Positions 1 through 4,952 of a stretch of DNA of 6,204 nt are shown piece after piece. Source of the DNA: Synergistota bacterium (GTDB lineage: Bacteria > Synergistota > JAGHAJ01). Made by a program: the position numbers and the translations under genes. Location: the NCBI GenBank assembly GCA_021161545.1, contig JAGHAJ010000054.1:1-6204 (forward strand). The letters are read 5' to 3'. How positions within the stretch are numbered: position 1 is the first letter of the stretch; each line of letters opens with the position of its first letter. The notes under the pieces are model-generated. The model searched no databases, had not been told where the DNA came from, and saw only the letters and a list, made by a program, of their open reading frames with translations.

Positions 1-155
1 AAAGATAAAGCGCCTGGACTCCTCTGTGAAAGTGAGGAGTTGACGAGGACAGGGTTTATCGAGTTTTTCGGCGGATGCCCTGAGGTGAAACCCTCGCCTT
101 AAGCCCTTCTACAAACCCGGTAAGAGGTGACTCCCGGACAAAGTGAAGGGCAGGA
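1..155 (+). ncRNA. glmS ribozyme: glmS self-cleaving ribozyme / GlcN6P riboswitch
   Basis: This is the metabolite-activated ribozyme in the 5' leader of glmS. Glucosamine-6-phosphate binds and acts as a cofactor for self-cleavage of the mRNA, which lowers glmS expression. The conserved 5' core AGCGCC lies at 9-14, so cleavage is expected between A9 and G10. Helix P1 is 18-24 paired with 34-40 (ACTCCTC/GAGGAGT). It is followed by the conserved TTGACGAGG (40-48), GGGTTTATCGAG (52-63) and CGGCGGATG (69-77). CAGGG (50-54) can pair with CCCTG (78-82), GAGG (82-85) with CCTC (92-95), and a 3' domain helix pairs 103-109 with 145-151 (GCCCTTC/GAAGGGC). The element ends about 25 bases before the glmS start codon. 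The 3' edge is approximate. The glmS promoter must lie upstream of the window. Identification rests on recognised consensus segments plus the glmS gene directly downstream. Confidence 0.96.
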
Positions 156-178
156 TAACTGCATGAGGAGTTGAAACC

Positions 179-1999
179 ATGTGTGGTATAGTTGGATATA
201 TAGGTGAGGAGATAGAGATAGTCCCCTTTTTGATTGGGGGGTTAAGGGACCTTGAATATAGAGGTTATGATTCTGCTGGTGTTGTCTTTTTGGACGATGG
301 TCGGCTGAATGTGGTCAAGACAGAAGGAAAAGTGAATCGTCTATTGAATAAACTGGAGAATAGAAATCTCATACACAGAAGGAGCACGTTGGGTATGGGG
401 CATACGAGATGGGCAACACATGGTGCACCAAGCGATGATAATGCACATCCTCTCACGGATAGCTCCATGGACTTTGCAGTGGTGCATAACGGAATAATAG
501 AAAACCATGTGGAGCTCAGGAGAGAGCTGCAATCTGATGGGTATAACTTTGTTTCCGATACTGATACAGAGGTCATCGTATATCTGGTAAAGAAGTATTA
601 CCGAGGTAATCTCCTTGATGCGGTTAGGCAAGCGGTAAAGCGGCTTTCAGGGGCGTTTGCGGTAGGTATAGTGAGCAGATTTGAGCTCGATAAGGTGATA
701 CTGGTGAGACAGGGTAGCCCCCTTGTGGTGGGTATGGGAAGTGGTGCCATGTACTTTGCTTCGGATGTGACCCCGTTTTTGGCATACACAAATGAGGCAG
801 TGTTTCTCGAGGAGAAACAGATTGCTGTTTTGACCCGTGGAGATGTGGAAGTAATGGACTATGATGGGGGTGCCGTTGAGTGGAGGTCTATGCGTATAGA
901 GTGGACTCCTGAGATGGCGTCCAAGGGTGGGTTTGAGCATTATATGTTGAAAGAAATAGAGGAAGAGGGCAAAGTGGTCAGGGAGACACTTGAGGGGAGG
1001 GTAAATCTGGATGGTATATCCCTGCCGGAGCTGGGTGGGGCGAGTGTGGAGCATGTGGGTAGGCTCTTTATAGTTGCCTGTGGTACATCCTACTATGCAG
1101 GGGTGCTTGGTAAATACCTCATTGAGGAGCTTGTAGGTATTCCTGTGGAGGTAGAGGTTGCGTCTGAGTTGCGATACAGGAGATTTCCCGTGTATCGCAA
1201 CGATATGGCGATGTTTATATCCCAGTCTGGTGAAACGGCGGATACCCTTGCCTCCTTGAGGTTGTTCAAAGACAGAGGCATAAAGACAGTCTCTTTGGTA
1301 AATGTAAGGAGCAGCACTATAGACAGGGAATCCGATGTTACGCTTTACCTCAGAGCTGGACCTGAGATAGGAGTGGCATCTACCAAGGCGTTTGTTGCCC
1401 AGCTTGCACTCCTTTACCTCATTGCCTTTCAGTGGGCAAAGGAGAAAAATGCTCTTGATATTCGTGAATATGCCTCAGGACTTCTTAAACTACCCTATCA
1501 GATAGAAGAAATCCTCTCGGGTAAAGAGACTATTAAAGGGCTGGCTGAGAAATACTATTCGTTTAGAAATTTCCTCTACCTCGGAAGGGGATTCTACTAC
1601 CCCATAGCCATGGAAGGTGCTTTGAAGCTGAAAGAGATCTCCTATATCCATGCAGAGGCGTATCCTGCAGGTGAAATGAAACATGGTCCTATAGCCCTTA
1701 TAGATGAACAGATGCCTGTTGTGGCAGTCATACCAAGAGGTTACATATATGGCAAGACGTTGAGCAACCTTGAAGAAACGCTTGCTCGTAAGGCCCCTAT
1801 TGTAGCGGTTGCAACAGCCGGGGATAGCGATATAGTGAGATATACTGATGATGTCATGTGGATACCAAGGAGTATGGAGATCTTTGCGCCTGTGCTCTGC
1901 ATCGTTCCTTTACAGCTATTTGCATACCATGTTGCAAGACTTAGGGGTTGTGAGATAGACCAGCCAAGAAACCTTGCGAAGAGCGTTACCGTGGAGTAA
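179..1999 (+). CDS. glmS: glutamine--fructose-6-phosphate aminotransferase (isomerizing)
   Basis: GlmS converts fructose-6-phosphate and glutamine to glucosamine-6-phosphate and glutamate, the first committed step of UDP-GlcNAc and peptidoglycan precursor synthesis in the cytoplasm. The 606-residue product has the normal full length. The N-terminal glutaminase domain (about 2-215) starts with MCGIVGYIG, so Cys2 becomes the nucleophilic N-terminal Cys after Met removal. HTRWATHG (75-82), NAHPLTD (88-94) and HNGIIEN (103-109) are typical of the domain. Two SIS sugar-isomerase domains follow: CGTSYYAG near 301 and SQSGET at 348-353 in the first, and EMKHGP in the second. The C-terminus DQPRNLAKSVTVE (594-606) is the family signature. 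The ATG at 179 is preceded by GAGGAG (165-170) at normal spacing. Control is by the ribozyme in its leader. The stop codon lies five bases from the 3' end of an opposing tRNA gene, and no separate terminator was found. Confidence 0.98.
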   Translation: MCGIVGYIGEEIEIVPFLIGGLRDLEYRGYDSAGVVFLDDGRLNVVKTEGKVNRLLNKLENRNLIHRRSTLGMGHTRWATHGAPSDDNAHPLTDSSMDFAVVHNGIIENHVELRRELQSDGYNFVSDTDTEVIVYLVKKYYRGNLLDAVRQAVKRLSGAFAVGIVSRFELDKVILVRQGSPLVVGMGSGAMYFASDVTPFLAYTNEAVFLEEKQIAVLTRGDVEVMDYDGGAVEWRSMRIEWTPEMASKGGFEHYMLKEIEEEGKVVRETLEGRVNLDGISLPELGGASVEHVGRLFIVACGTSYYAGVLGKYLIEELVGIPVEVEVASELRYRRFPVYRNDMAMFISQSGETADTLASLRLFKDRGIKTVSLVNVRSSTIDRESDVTLYLRAGPEIGVASTKAFVAQLALLYLIAFQWAKEKNALDIREYASGLLKLPYQIEEILSGKETIKGLAEKYYSFRNFLYLGRGFYYPIAMEGALKLKEISYIHAEAYPAGEMKHGPIALIDEQMPVVAVIPRGYIYGKTLSNLEETLARKAPIVAVATAGDSDIVRYTDDVMWIPRSMEIFAPVLCIVPLQLFAYHVARLRGCEIDQPRNLAKSVTVE

Positions 2000-2004
2000 A
2001 AAGA

Positions 2005-2092
2005 TGGTGCCGAGGGCCGGAGTCGAACCGGCATGAACCAGGGGTTCGCTGGATTTTGAGTCCAGTGCGTCTGCCAATTCCGCCACCTCGGC
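2005..2092 (-). tRNA. tRNA-Leu (anticodon CAA)
   Basis: Read on the minus strand this folds as a complete class II tRNA of 88 bases including an encoded CCA (plus-strand TGG at 2005-2007). The acceptor stem is GCCGAGG/CCTCGGC (2086-2092 with 2009-2015), with discriminator A. The D-arm carries the GCG/CGC stem. The anticodon arm is CTGGA-CTCAAAA-TCCAG, with anticodon CAA (reads UUG). There is a long variable arm with a GAACC/GGTTC stem, as expected for leucine, and a T-arm GCCGG-TTCGACT-CCGGC. It lies between two plus-strand genes, glmS ending five bases from its 3' end and queH starting beyond its promoter. A run of five T follows the CCA on the minus strand, but no separate terminator hairpin was found. 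Confidence 0.97.
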
Positions 2093-2101
2093 TCATCTTA
2101 A

Positions 2102-2130
2102 ATTATAATAGGGGGTCTTGCTTTTGTCAA
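2102..2130 (-). promoter_or_regulatory. consensus sigma-70 promoter for tRNA-Leu
   Basis: On the minus strand, TTGACA (plus 2125-2130), a 17-base spacer and TATAAT (plus 2102-2107) match the housekeeping consensus at all twelve positions. Transcription should start near 2095, leaving only about three bases before the mature tRNA 5' end at 2092. The -35 box overlaps the proposed TTG start of queH on the other strand. Confidence 0.9.
2110..2116 (+). promoter_or_regulatory. ribosome binding site deciding the queH start
   Basis: AGGGGGT can pair along its length with the 16S 3' end (AGGAGGT with one G:U wobble). It is seven bases from TTG 2124 but only one base from the in-frame TTG 2118, so 2124 is the better start. 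Confidence 0.7.
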
Positions 2131-2660
2131 GGAAAAAAAGGCTGCTGCTCCATATATGCTGTGCACCTGATGCCACTATCCCTTATATACTCCTCAGCGA
2201 AGAGTATGAGGTTGTCGGATACTTCTATGGTTCAAATATACACCCACTATATGAATACAAAAAAAGAATAGCAGCCCTACAGGGCCTTTCAGAGAGGTGG
2301 GGTATGCCCATTATAGTTGAGAAGTATGAACCCTCCTCATGGTTGAAGAAGACCGCTATTTTCAGAGATGAACCCGAAGGTGGGAGGCGATGCAGGATAT
2401 GTTTTTTCCTTCAGCTTGACTCAGCAGCCCGAGTTGCAGCTGAAAGAGGTATCCACCTCTTTACAACTACGCTTACCATTAGTCCCCATAAAGACGTAGA
2501 TGCAATAAATACTATAGGAACAATTGCAGGTAAACGACATGGTGTTCATTACATCCCCCACATATTCAGGAAAAAAGACGGCTTTAAAAAGAGTGTGTAC
2601 TTAAGCCGTCTTTTAGGGCTTTACAGGCAGAACTACTGTGGCTGTATATTCAGCCGTTAG
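2124..2660 (+). CDS. queH: epoxyqueuosine reductase QueH (former DUF208)
   Basis: QueH reduces epoxyqueuosine to queuosine in the wobble position of tRNA Asp, Asn, His and Tyr, as the last step of queuosine synthesis. It is the iron-sulfur alternative to cobalamin-dependent QueG. From the TTG at 2124 the product is 178 residues, normal for the family. Visible family motifs are LLLHICCAPD near the N-terminus (adjacent Cys12-Cys13), RRCRICFFLQL (Cys90 and Cys93), FTTTLTISPHKD around 113-124, KKDGFKKS, and the C-terminal GLYRQNYCGCIFS with Cys172 and Cys174. The six conserved cysteines fit a metal/Fe-S enzyme. An in-frame TTG two codons earlier (2118) is too near the ribosome binding site. No clear own promoter was found, so readthrough from glmS across the antisense of the tRNA is possible. 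Its TAG stop overlaps the TAA of the converging gene. Confidence 0.94.
   Translation: MSRKKRLLLHICCAPDATIPYILLSEEYEVVGYFYGSNIHPLYEYKKRIAALQGLSERWGMPIIVEKYEPSSWLKKTAIFRDEPEGGRRCRICFFLQLDSAARVAAERGIHLFTTTLTISPHKDVDAINTIGTIAGKRHGVHYIPHIFRKKDGFKKSVYLSRLLGLYRQNYCGCIFSR
2571..2614 (-). terminator. intrinsic terminator of the sensor gene, inside queH
   Basis: AAAAGACGGC (2573-2582) and GCCGTCTTTT (2605-2614) form a perfect 10-bp stem, extended by four A:T pairs after one bulged T, with a 13-base loop. Read on the minus strand, the hairpin is followed by a run of six T (plus A run 2571-2576) and begins about 42 bases after the stop of the PocR/MCP-like gene, an ideal place for Rho-independent termination. 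On the plus strand it has only a T4 tail and lies within queH coding sequence. Confidence 0.72.
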
Positions 2661-3415
2661 GACTCCTTCTTGTAATCTGCGATGAGTTTCTCAAGCTCAT
2701 CTACCTGTGAAAATACGTAATCCCCAACCTTCTTTATCTCGCCTGCGACGACTGCAAACCCTGTTCCCTCTTCCCCGAGCCTTGCGGCTTCTATTGCGGC
2801 ATTTATACCAAGCACCTGTATGTTCTTTGCTATCCTTCTTATGCCGTTTCCTATGTTGTGCAGCTTTGTGTAGAAGTCTCCAGAGCTTGCAGATAGTGAT
2901 ATGTAAAGCTTGATACTCTCTGCTGCTATATTTACGGTGGCGCGCATGCACTCCTTGTCTTGAATTTTCTCATCCTCCAAAAGGTCAAGTAACTTCTGTG
3001 CAGGGAATCCATATTTGGACGCTTTTTCTGATATGAGACTCTTGTACTCTTCGTCTAACTCTCTCGCTTTTGCAAAGTCCCCTTCAAGGAATCCAACAAA
3101 CTCGCCATTGCTGTCGAATATAGGGGATGTAAATGCATAAAAACCCATGCTGTTCTTGTATACGATGGTGCACTTCTCCTCGAGTGCCCTGTTTCTTGCA
3201 TCCAGTCTCAGAGGCAAACACTCTTCTGTGAATATCCTCGAATTGGATAGAGTTGCTATGGTATCTTTGTGCTTCTGTGTACCGCGTATTTCCCCTACCT
3301 TTTCGATGATTTCAGCATTTCCTGTTGCCAGCCACACGGCGCTGTTGGTAGCTTCAGAAAGCATGCCAAGGATATTACTGATTTCACTTTTACCAGCTAC
3401 TTTCTCGATATCCAA
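2657..3415 (-). CDS. soluble PocR-like sensor with minimal chemotaxis-receptor tip
   Basis: The predicted cytoplasmic protein has 252 residues and no membrane segment. Residues about 15-175 resemble the PocR ligand-binding fold: SEATNSAVWLATGN at the start, then GFYAFTSPIFDSNGEFVGFLEGDF (91-114) in the position of the PocR core strands, then an Ala/Leu-rich helical end. Cys66, Cys82 and Cys156 are the only cysteines. Residues about 192-246 match just the hairpin tip of methyl-accepting chemotaxis proteins (GINAAIEAARLGEEGTGFAVVAGEI), the part that contacts CheA/CheW. The usual long coiled coils, HAMP and methylation helices are missing. I choose TTG 3415 because a strong ribosome binding site (3421-3430) and a promoter lie just upstream. 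The ATG at 3499 would add 28 basic residues but has no usable ribosome binding site. It converges on queH with overlapping stops and diverges from padR. PocR assignment is by pattern only, and the ligand is unknown. Confidence 0.85.
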   Translation of the reverse strand: MDIEKVAGKSEISNILGMLSEATNSAVWLATGNAEIIEKVGEIRGTQKHKDTIATLSNSRIFTEECLPLRLDARNRALEEKCTIVYKNSMGFYAFTSPIFDSNGEFVGFLEGDFAKARELDEEYKSLISEKASKYGFPAQKLLDLLEDEKIQDKECMRATVNIAAESIKLYISLSASSGDFYTKLHNIGNGIRRIAKNIQVLGINAAIEAARLGEEGTGFAVVAGEIKKVGDYVFSQVDELEKLIADYKKES

Positions 3416-3420
3416 CGTTC

Positions 3421-3430
3421 TCCCCCCTCT
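3421..3430 (-). promoter_or_regulatory. ribosome binding site deciding the sensor-gene start
   Basis: On the minus strand AGAGGGGGGA lies about six bases before TTG 3415. The alternative ATG at 3499 has only an AGG two bases away. This supports the shorter 252-residue protein. Confidence 0.7.
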
Positions 3431-3447
3431 AAATCCCCGTTTTAGAT

Positions 3448-3476
3448 ATTTTACCTCTTTTGACAAAGTTTGGCAA
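3448..3476 (-). promoter_or_regulatory. sigma-70 promoter for the PocR/MCP-like gene
   Basis: On the minus strand TTGCCA (plus 3471-3476), a 17-base spacer and TAAAAT (plus 3448-3453) each differ from consensus by one base. Transcription would start near 3441, giving a leader of about 25 bases that includes the ribosome binding site at 3421-3430. The promoter lies inside the longer reading frame that begins at 3499, which argues against that start. Confidence 0.75.
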
Positions 3477-3492
3477 GTTGATTTGAAAATCC

Positions 3493-3521
3493 TTGACATG
3501 ACCTGATACTTGTATTATAAT
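3493..3521 (+). promoter_or_regulatory. consensus sigma-70 promoter for the padR operon
   Basis: TTGACA (3493-3498), a 17-base spacer and TATAAT (3516-3521) match the consensus at all positions, so transcription should start near 3528. The -10 region sits in a perfect 10-bp palindrome, TATTATAATA (3513-3522), and more AT-rich sequence follows to 3541. A promoter this strong in front of a PadR gene suggests it is held off by a repressor, most simply PadR itself, but I cannot assign a defined operator. The -35 boxes of the two divergent promoters are 16 bases apart. Confidence 0.88.
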
Positions 3522-3559
3522 ATATATGCAAAATGAATATAGGAAGGTAGTGTATATAG

Positions 3560-3916
3560 ATGCGTAGAGGTAGAGGTGGATTTGGTCTTGGATTTGGTAA
3601 GGGTTGGTGGCTCATGGCCTATATATTGAGGGTGTTGAGGGATGGGCCTGTTCATGGTTATGAGATATTGGAGAGGCTTGTTGAGGATGGTCTTGCGTGG
3701 GGAAGTCCTGGGAGCGCTGGTGGTTTATACAGGCAGTTGAGGGTGATGGAGCAAATGGGACTTGTGACTTCTACATGGGATGTGACTGGCGGTGGACCTG
3801 CAAAGAGGGTTTACAGCATAACGCCGTATGGTATGGAGTATCTGTATGAGGTTGTCAATGATATGAAGGCTCTGAAGCGCGAGATAGATGGGTTTATAGA
3901 CGCCTTTGAGCGTTGA
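3560..3916 (+). CDS. PadR family transcriptional regulator
   Basis: The 118-residue protein is a winged-helix DNA-binding regulator of the short PadR type. The family usually represses its neighbours until a small ligand or stress releases it. Family motifs are GPVHGYEILERL (29-40), GLYRQLRVMEQMGLV (55-69) and the wing GPAKRVYSITPYG (79-91). A C-terminal helix (about 94-118) would form the dimer interface. The first 17 residues (MRRGRGGFGLGFGKGWW) are rich in Gly, Arg and aromatic residues, like the two small proteins encoded downstream. AGGAAGG (3541-3547) is the likely ribosome binding site at a somewhat long spacing of 12 bases. It is the first gene after a consensus promoter, and its stop is within the ribosome binding region of the next gene, so it is probably autoregulated with that operon. 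The effector cannot be read from sequence. Confidence 0.95.
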   Translation: MRRGRGGFGLGFGKGWWLMAYILRVLRDGPVHGYEILERLVEDGLAWGSPGSAGGLYRQLRVMEQMGLVTSTWDVTGGGPAKRVYSITPYGMEYLYEVVNDMKALKREIDGFIDAFER

Positions 3917-3917
3917 A

Positions 3918-3925
3918 AGGAGGTG
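3918..3925 (+). promoter_or_regulatory. ribosome binding site setting the start at 3934
   Basis: AGGAGGTG, a near-perfect Shine-Dalgarno sequence, is eight bases before ATG 3934. A longer frame from TTG 3913 would translate through this site and is not credible. Confidence 0.8.
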
Positions 3926-3933
3926 GTCAAGAG

Positions 3934-4143
3934 ATGTGGGGTAGAGGTTGGGGCTATGGCCCATATGGATTTGGAGGCTTTGGTTGGGGATTTGGTCCTG
4001 GATGGGGATACAGACCGGGTCCTTACTACAGACCGTCTCCGGAGGAAGAAAGGCAGTATCTTCTGGACTATAAGGCGTATCTTGAGGAGGAATTGGCTGC
4101 GGTTAACAGGAGACTTGAGGAAATAGATAGAGAAGGGAGGTAG
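3934..4143 (+). CDS. small Gly/Trp/Tyr-rich protein with C-terminal coiled coil (DUF5320-like)
   Basis: The 69-residue protein has two parts. Residues 1-34 are a low-complexity stretch of Gly, aromatic and Pro residues (MWGRGWGYGPYGFGGFGWGF at the start). Residues 36-66 form a charged amphipathic helix, PEEERQYLLDYKAYLEEEL followed by AAVNRRLEEIDRE, likely a coiled coil. This helix resembles the C-terminal half of DUF5320 proteins, small proteins of unknown function common in anaerobes. There is no signal peptide and no Cys. It starts 17 bases after the padR stop, and its own end carries the ribosome binding site of the next gene, so the three are co-transcribed and probably translationally coupled. 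I know no biochemical function. Self-assembly through the aromatic/Gly segment and the helix is an inference. Confidence 0.85.
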   Translation: MWGRGWGYGPYGFGGFGWGFGPGWGYRPGPYYRPSPEEERQYLLDYKAYLEEELAAVNRRLEEIDREGR

Positions 4144-4148
4144 TGAAG

Positions 4149-4394
4149 ATGCCTGCATTTGATGGGACAGGTCCTGCTGGTCTTGGACCGATGACTGGAA
4201 GGGGTCTTGGACCCTGCGGTGCTTATTATCGTGGTCGTTACGGCTATCCTGCACCTTACTATGGCTACGGTTTACCTTACCGTTACGGTTGGGGTAGAGG
4301 TTTCGGCTATGGCTGGGGTAGAGGCTACGGTTGGGGTAGAGGCTACGGTTGGGGCAGAGGCTTTGGTTGGCGTAGAGGATGGGGCTGGTGGTAA
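4149..4394 (+). CDS. DUF5320-like protein with Gly-Trp-Gly-Arg repeats
   Basis: The 81-residue protein opens with MPAFDGTGPAGLGPMTGRGL and then GPCG, the recognised N-terminal signature of DUF5320 proteins (MP-x-x-DGTGP-x-G-x-GPMTGRG-x-G-x-C). The rest is Tyr/Gly/Pro-rich and then about five copies of a six-residue GWGRG(F/Y) repeat, ending WGWW. Cys23 is the only cysteine. It lacks the C-terminal coiled coil of the family, which is instead encoded by the gene just upstream. ATG 4149 is seven bases after AAGGGAGGT (4133-4141). The GTG at 4143 is only one base away and would spoil the MP start typical of the family. It ends seven bases before a strong terminator. Function is unknown; the positive charge and aromatic repeats would suit binding of nucleic acid or condensation with partners, as inference only. 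Confidence 0.88.
   Translation: MPAFDGTGPAGLGPMTGRGLGPCGAYYRGRYGYPAPYYGYGLPYRYGWGRGFGYGWGRGYGWGRGYGWGRGFGWRRGWGWW
4287..4382 (+). repeat. in-frame 18-bp tandem repeat coding GWGRG(F/Y)
   Basis: About five degenerate copies of an 18-base unit (GGTTGGGGTAGAGGCTAC and variants) begin at 4287, 4311, 4329, 4347 and 4365, with one extra Gly-Tyr pair of codons between the first two. The units at 4311 and 4329 differ at one base. The period keeps the reading frame and lies wholly within the DUF5320-like gene, as expected for a repeat that can change copy number without breaking the protein. Confidence 0.9.
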
Positions 4395-4400
4395 GCCCTT

Positions 4401-4432
4401 AAGTGGGGAGGTATGTTGCCTCCCCACTTTTG
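4401..4432 (+). terminator. Rho-independent terminator after the padR-DUF5320 genes
   Basis: AAGTGGGGAGG (4401-4411) and CCTCCCCACTT (4419-4429) form a perfect 11-bp GC-rich stem with a 7-base loop, followed by TT and then GTAAT, so the T run is TTTT counting the last stem bases. It lies seven bases after the 4394 stop and directly before the permease ribosome binding site at 4437. It may act as a partial terminator that sets less permease than small protein. Confidence 0.9.
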
Positions 4433-4436
4433 TAAT

Positions 4437-4444
4437 GGGAGGTG
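4437..4444 (+). promoter_or_regulatory. ribosome binding site deciding the first half-permease start
   Basis: GGGAGGTG is seven bases before TTG 4452. The in-frame ATG 4413 lies in the terminator loop and upstream of this site, and ATG 4458 is 13 bases away, so TTG 4452 is preferred. Confidence 0.72.
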
Positions 4445-4451
4445 GATAACA

Positions 4452-4952
4452 TTGCAGATGCTTGGGGGACTCATATACGGTATTATTGTTTTTTGCCTTT
4501 ATGCATATATGTTTAAGAAAAGAAAAAAGCAAGCATCTTCTGCCTTGAAGAAGGGAATTGTTCAATTCTTCAATAGGCTGCCGATGATACTTGCTATATT
4601 TCTCCTCATAGGGCTGTTTGATGTGTTTGTTCCCAAGGAGGTTGTCAGTTCTGTGGTTGGTGGTGGAAGAGGCATAGTATCCGTTATACTCTCTGTCTTT
4701 ATGGGGGCTGTTATGATGGGGCCTGTTGCTACATCCTATCCGTTGGGTGCCATGTTACTGTGCAAAGGGGCTGCTGTCTCTGCAGTTGCTGCATTTCTGT
4801 ACAGTTGGGTCATGCTTGGTGTCACGGTGGTGCCATTTGAGATATCCGTCTTTGGGGGCAGATTTGCGCTGGTGAGAAATATGTTCGCATTCATTGGTGC
4901 TGTGGTTATGGGATTGCTTACATCTTTGGTTCTCACGGGAGGACCGTTTTGA
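4452..4952 (+). CDS. half-size permease, ArsP/DUF318-like, first subunit
   Basis: The 166-residue integral membrane protein has about five hydrophobic segments: about 4-21, 43-61, 75-97, 100-130 and 145-164. A basic cluster KKRKK (22-26) follows the first and should lie in the cytoplasm. The pattern FFNRLP (39-44), VP (60-61), a Gly-rich segment, GAVMMGP (85-91) and LLCKGA resembles one half of the COG0701 permeases (ArsP, DUF318), which are about twice this size. The CSCG-type cysteine motif of arsenic-exporting ArsP is absent here (GPVATSYPLG stands in its place), so organoarsenical export is not supported. The next gene encodes a paralogous half and overlaps by four bases, so the two probably form a heterodimer. 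Transcription most likely comes from the padR promoter through the terminator, since no promoter was seen in the gap. Substrate unknown. Confidence 0.85.
   Translation: MQMLGGLIYGIIVFCLYAYMFKKRKKQASSALKKGIVQFFNRLPMILAIFLLIGLFDVFVPKEVVSSVVGGGRGIVSVILSVFMGAVMMGPVATSYPLGAMLLCKGAAVSAVAAFLYSWVMLGVTVVPFEISVFGGRFALVRNMFAFIGAVVMGLLTSLVLTGGPF

Noticed and set aside
2104-2109. TATAAT on the plus strand as a queH promoter
   Set aside because: It arises from the palindrome ATTATAAT shared with the tRNA -10 box. Transcription would start near 2116, cutting off the queH ribosome binding site, and there is no -35 match.
2093-2123. preQ1 riboswitch in front of queH
   Set aside because: Only about 30 bases separate the tRNA gene and queH, and they contain the tRNA promoter. 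No preQ1 aptamer pattern is visible.
2056-2271. Reading frame of 71 codons on the plus strand overlapping the tRNA and queH start
   Set aside because: It runs through the antisense of the tRNA, has no ribosome binding site and overlaps queH, whose family motifs are clear.
3500-3519. Promoter and ribosome binding site for the sensor gene at ATG 3499
   Set aside because: A minus-strand TATAAT exists only because of the palindrome at 3513-3522. No -35 box is found at the right distance, and the AGG is only two bases from the ATG.
4287-4382. CRISPR-like array
   Set aside because: The repeats are contiguous 18-bp coding units without spacers and follow the reading frame.
4207-4449. Gly/Val-rich frame overlapping the DUF5320-like gene, and the Pro/Thr-rich opposite-strand frame at 4272-4565
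   Set aside because: Both are shadows created by the GGN-rich tandem repeat read in other frames. Neither has a ribosome binding site.
4413-4451. ATG 4413 as the start of the first half-permease
   Set aside because: It lies in the loop of the terminator hairpin, and the added residues are not hydrophobic or family-like. The strong ribosome binding site is downstream of it.
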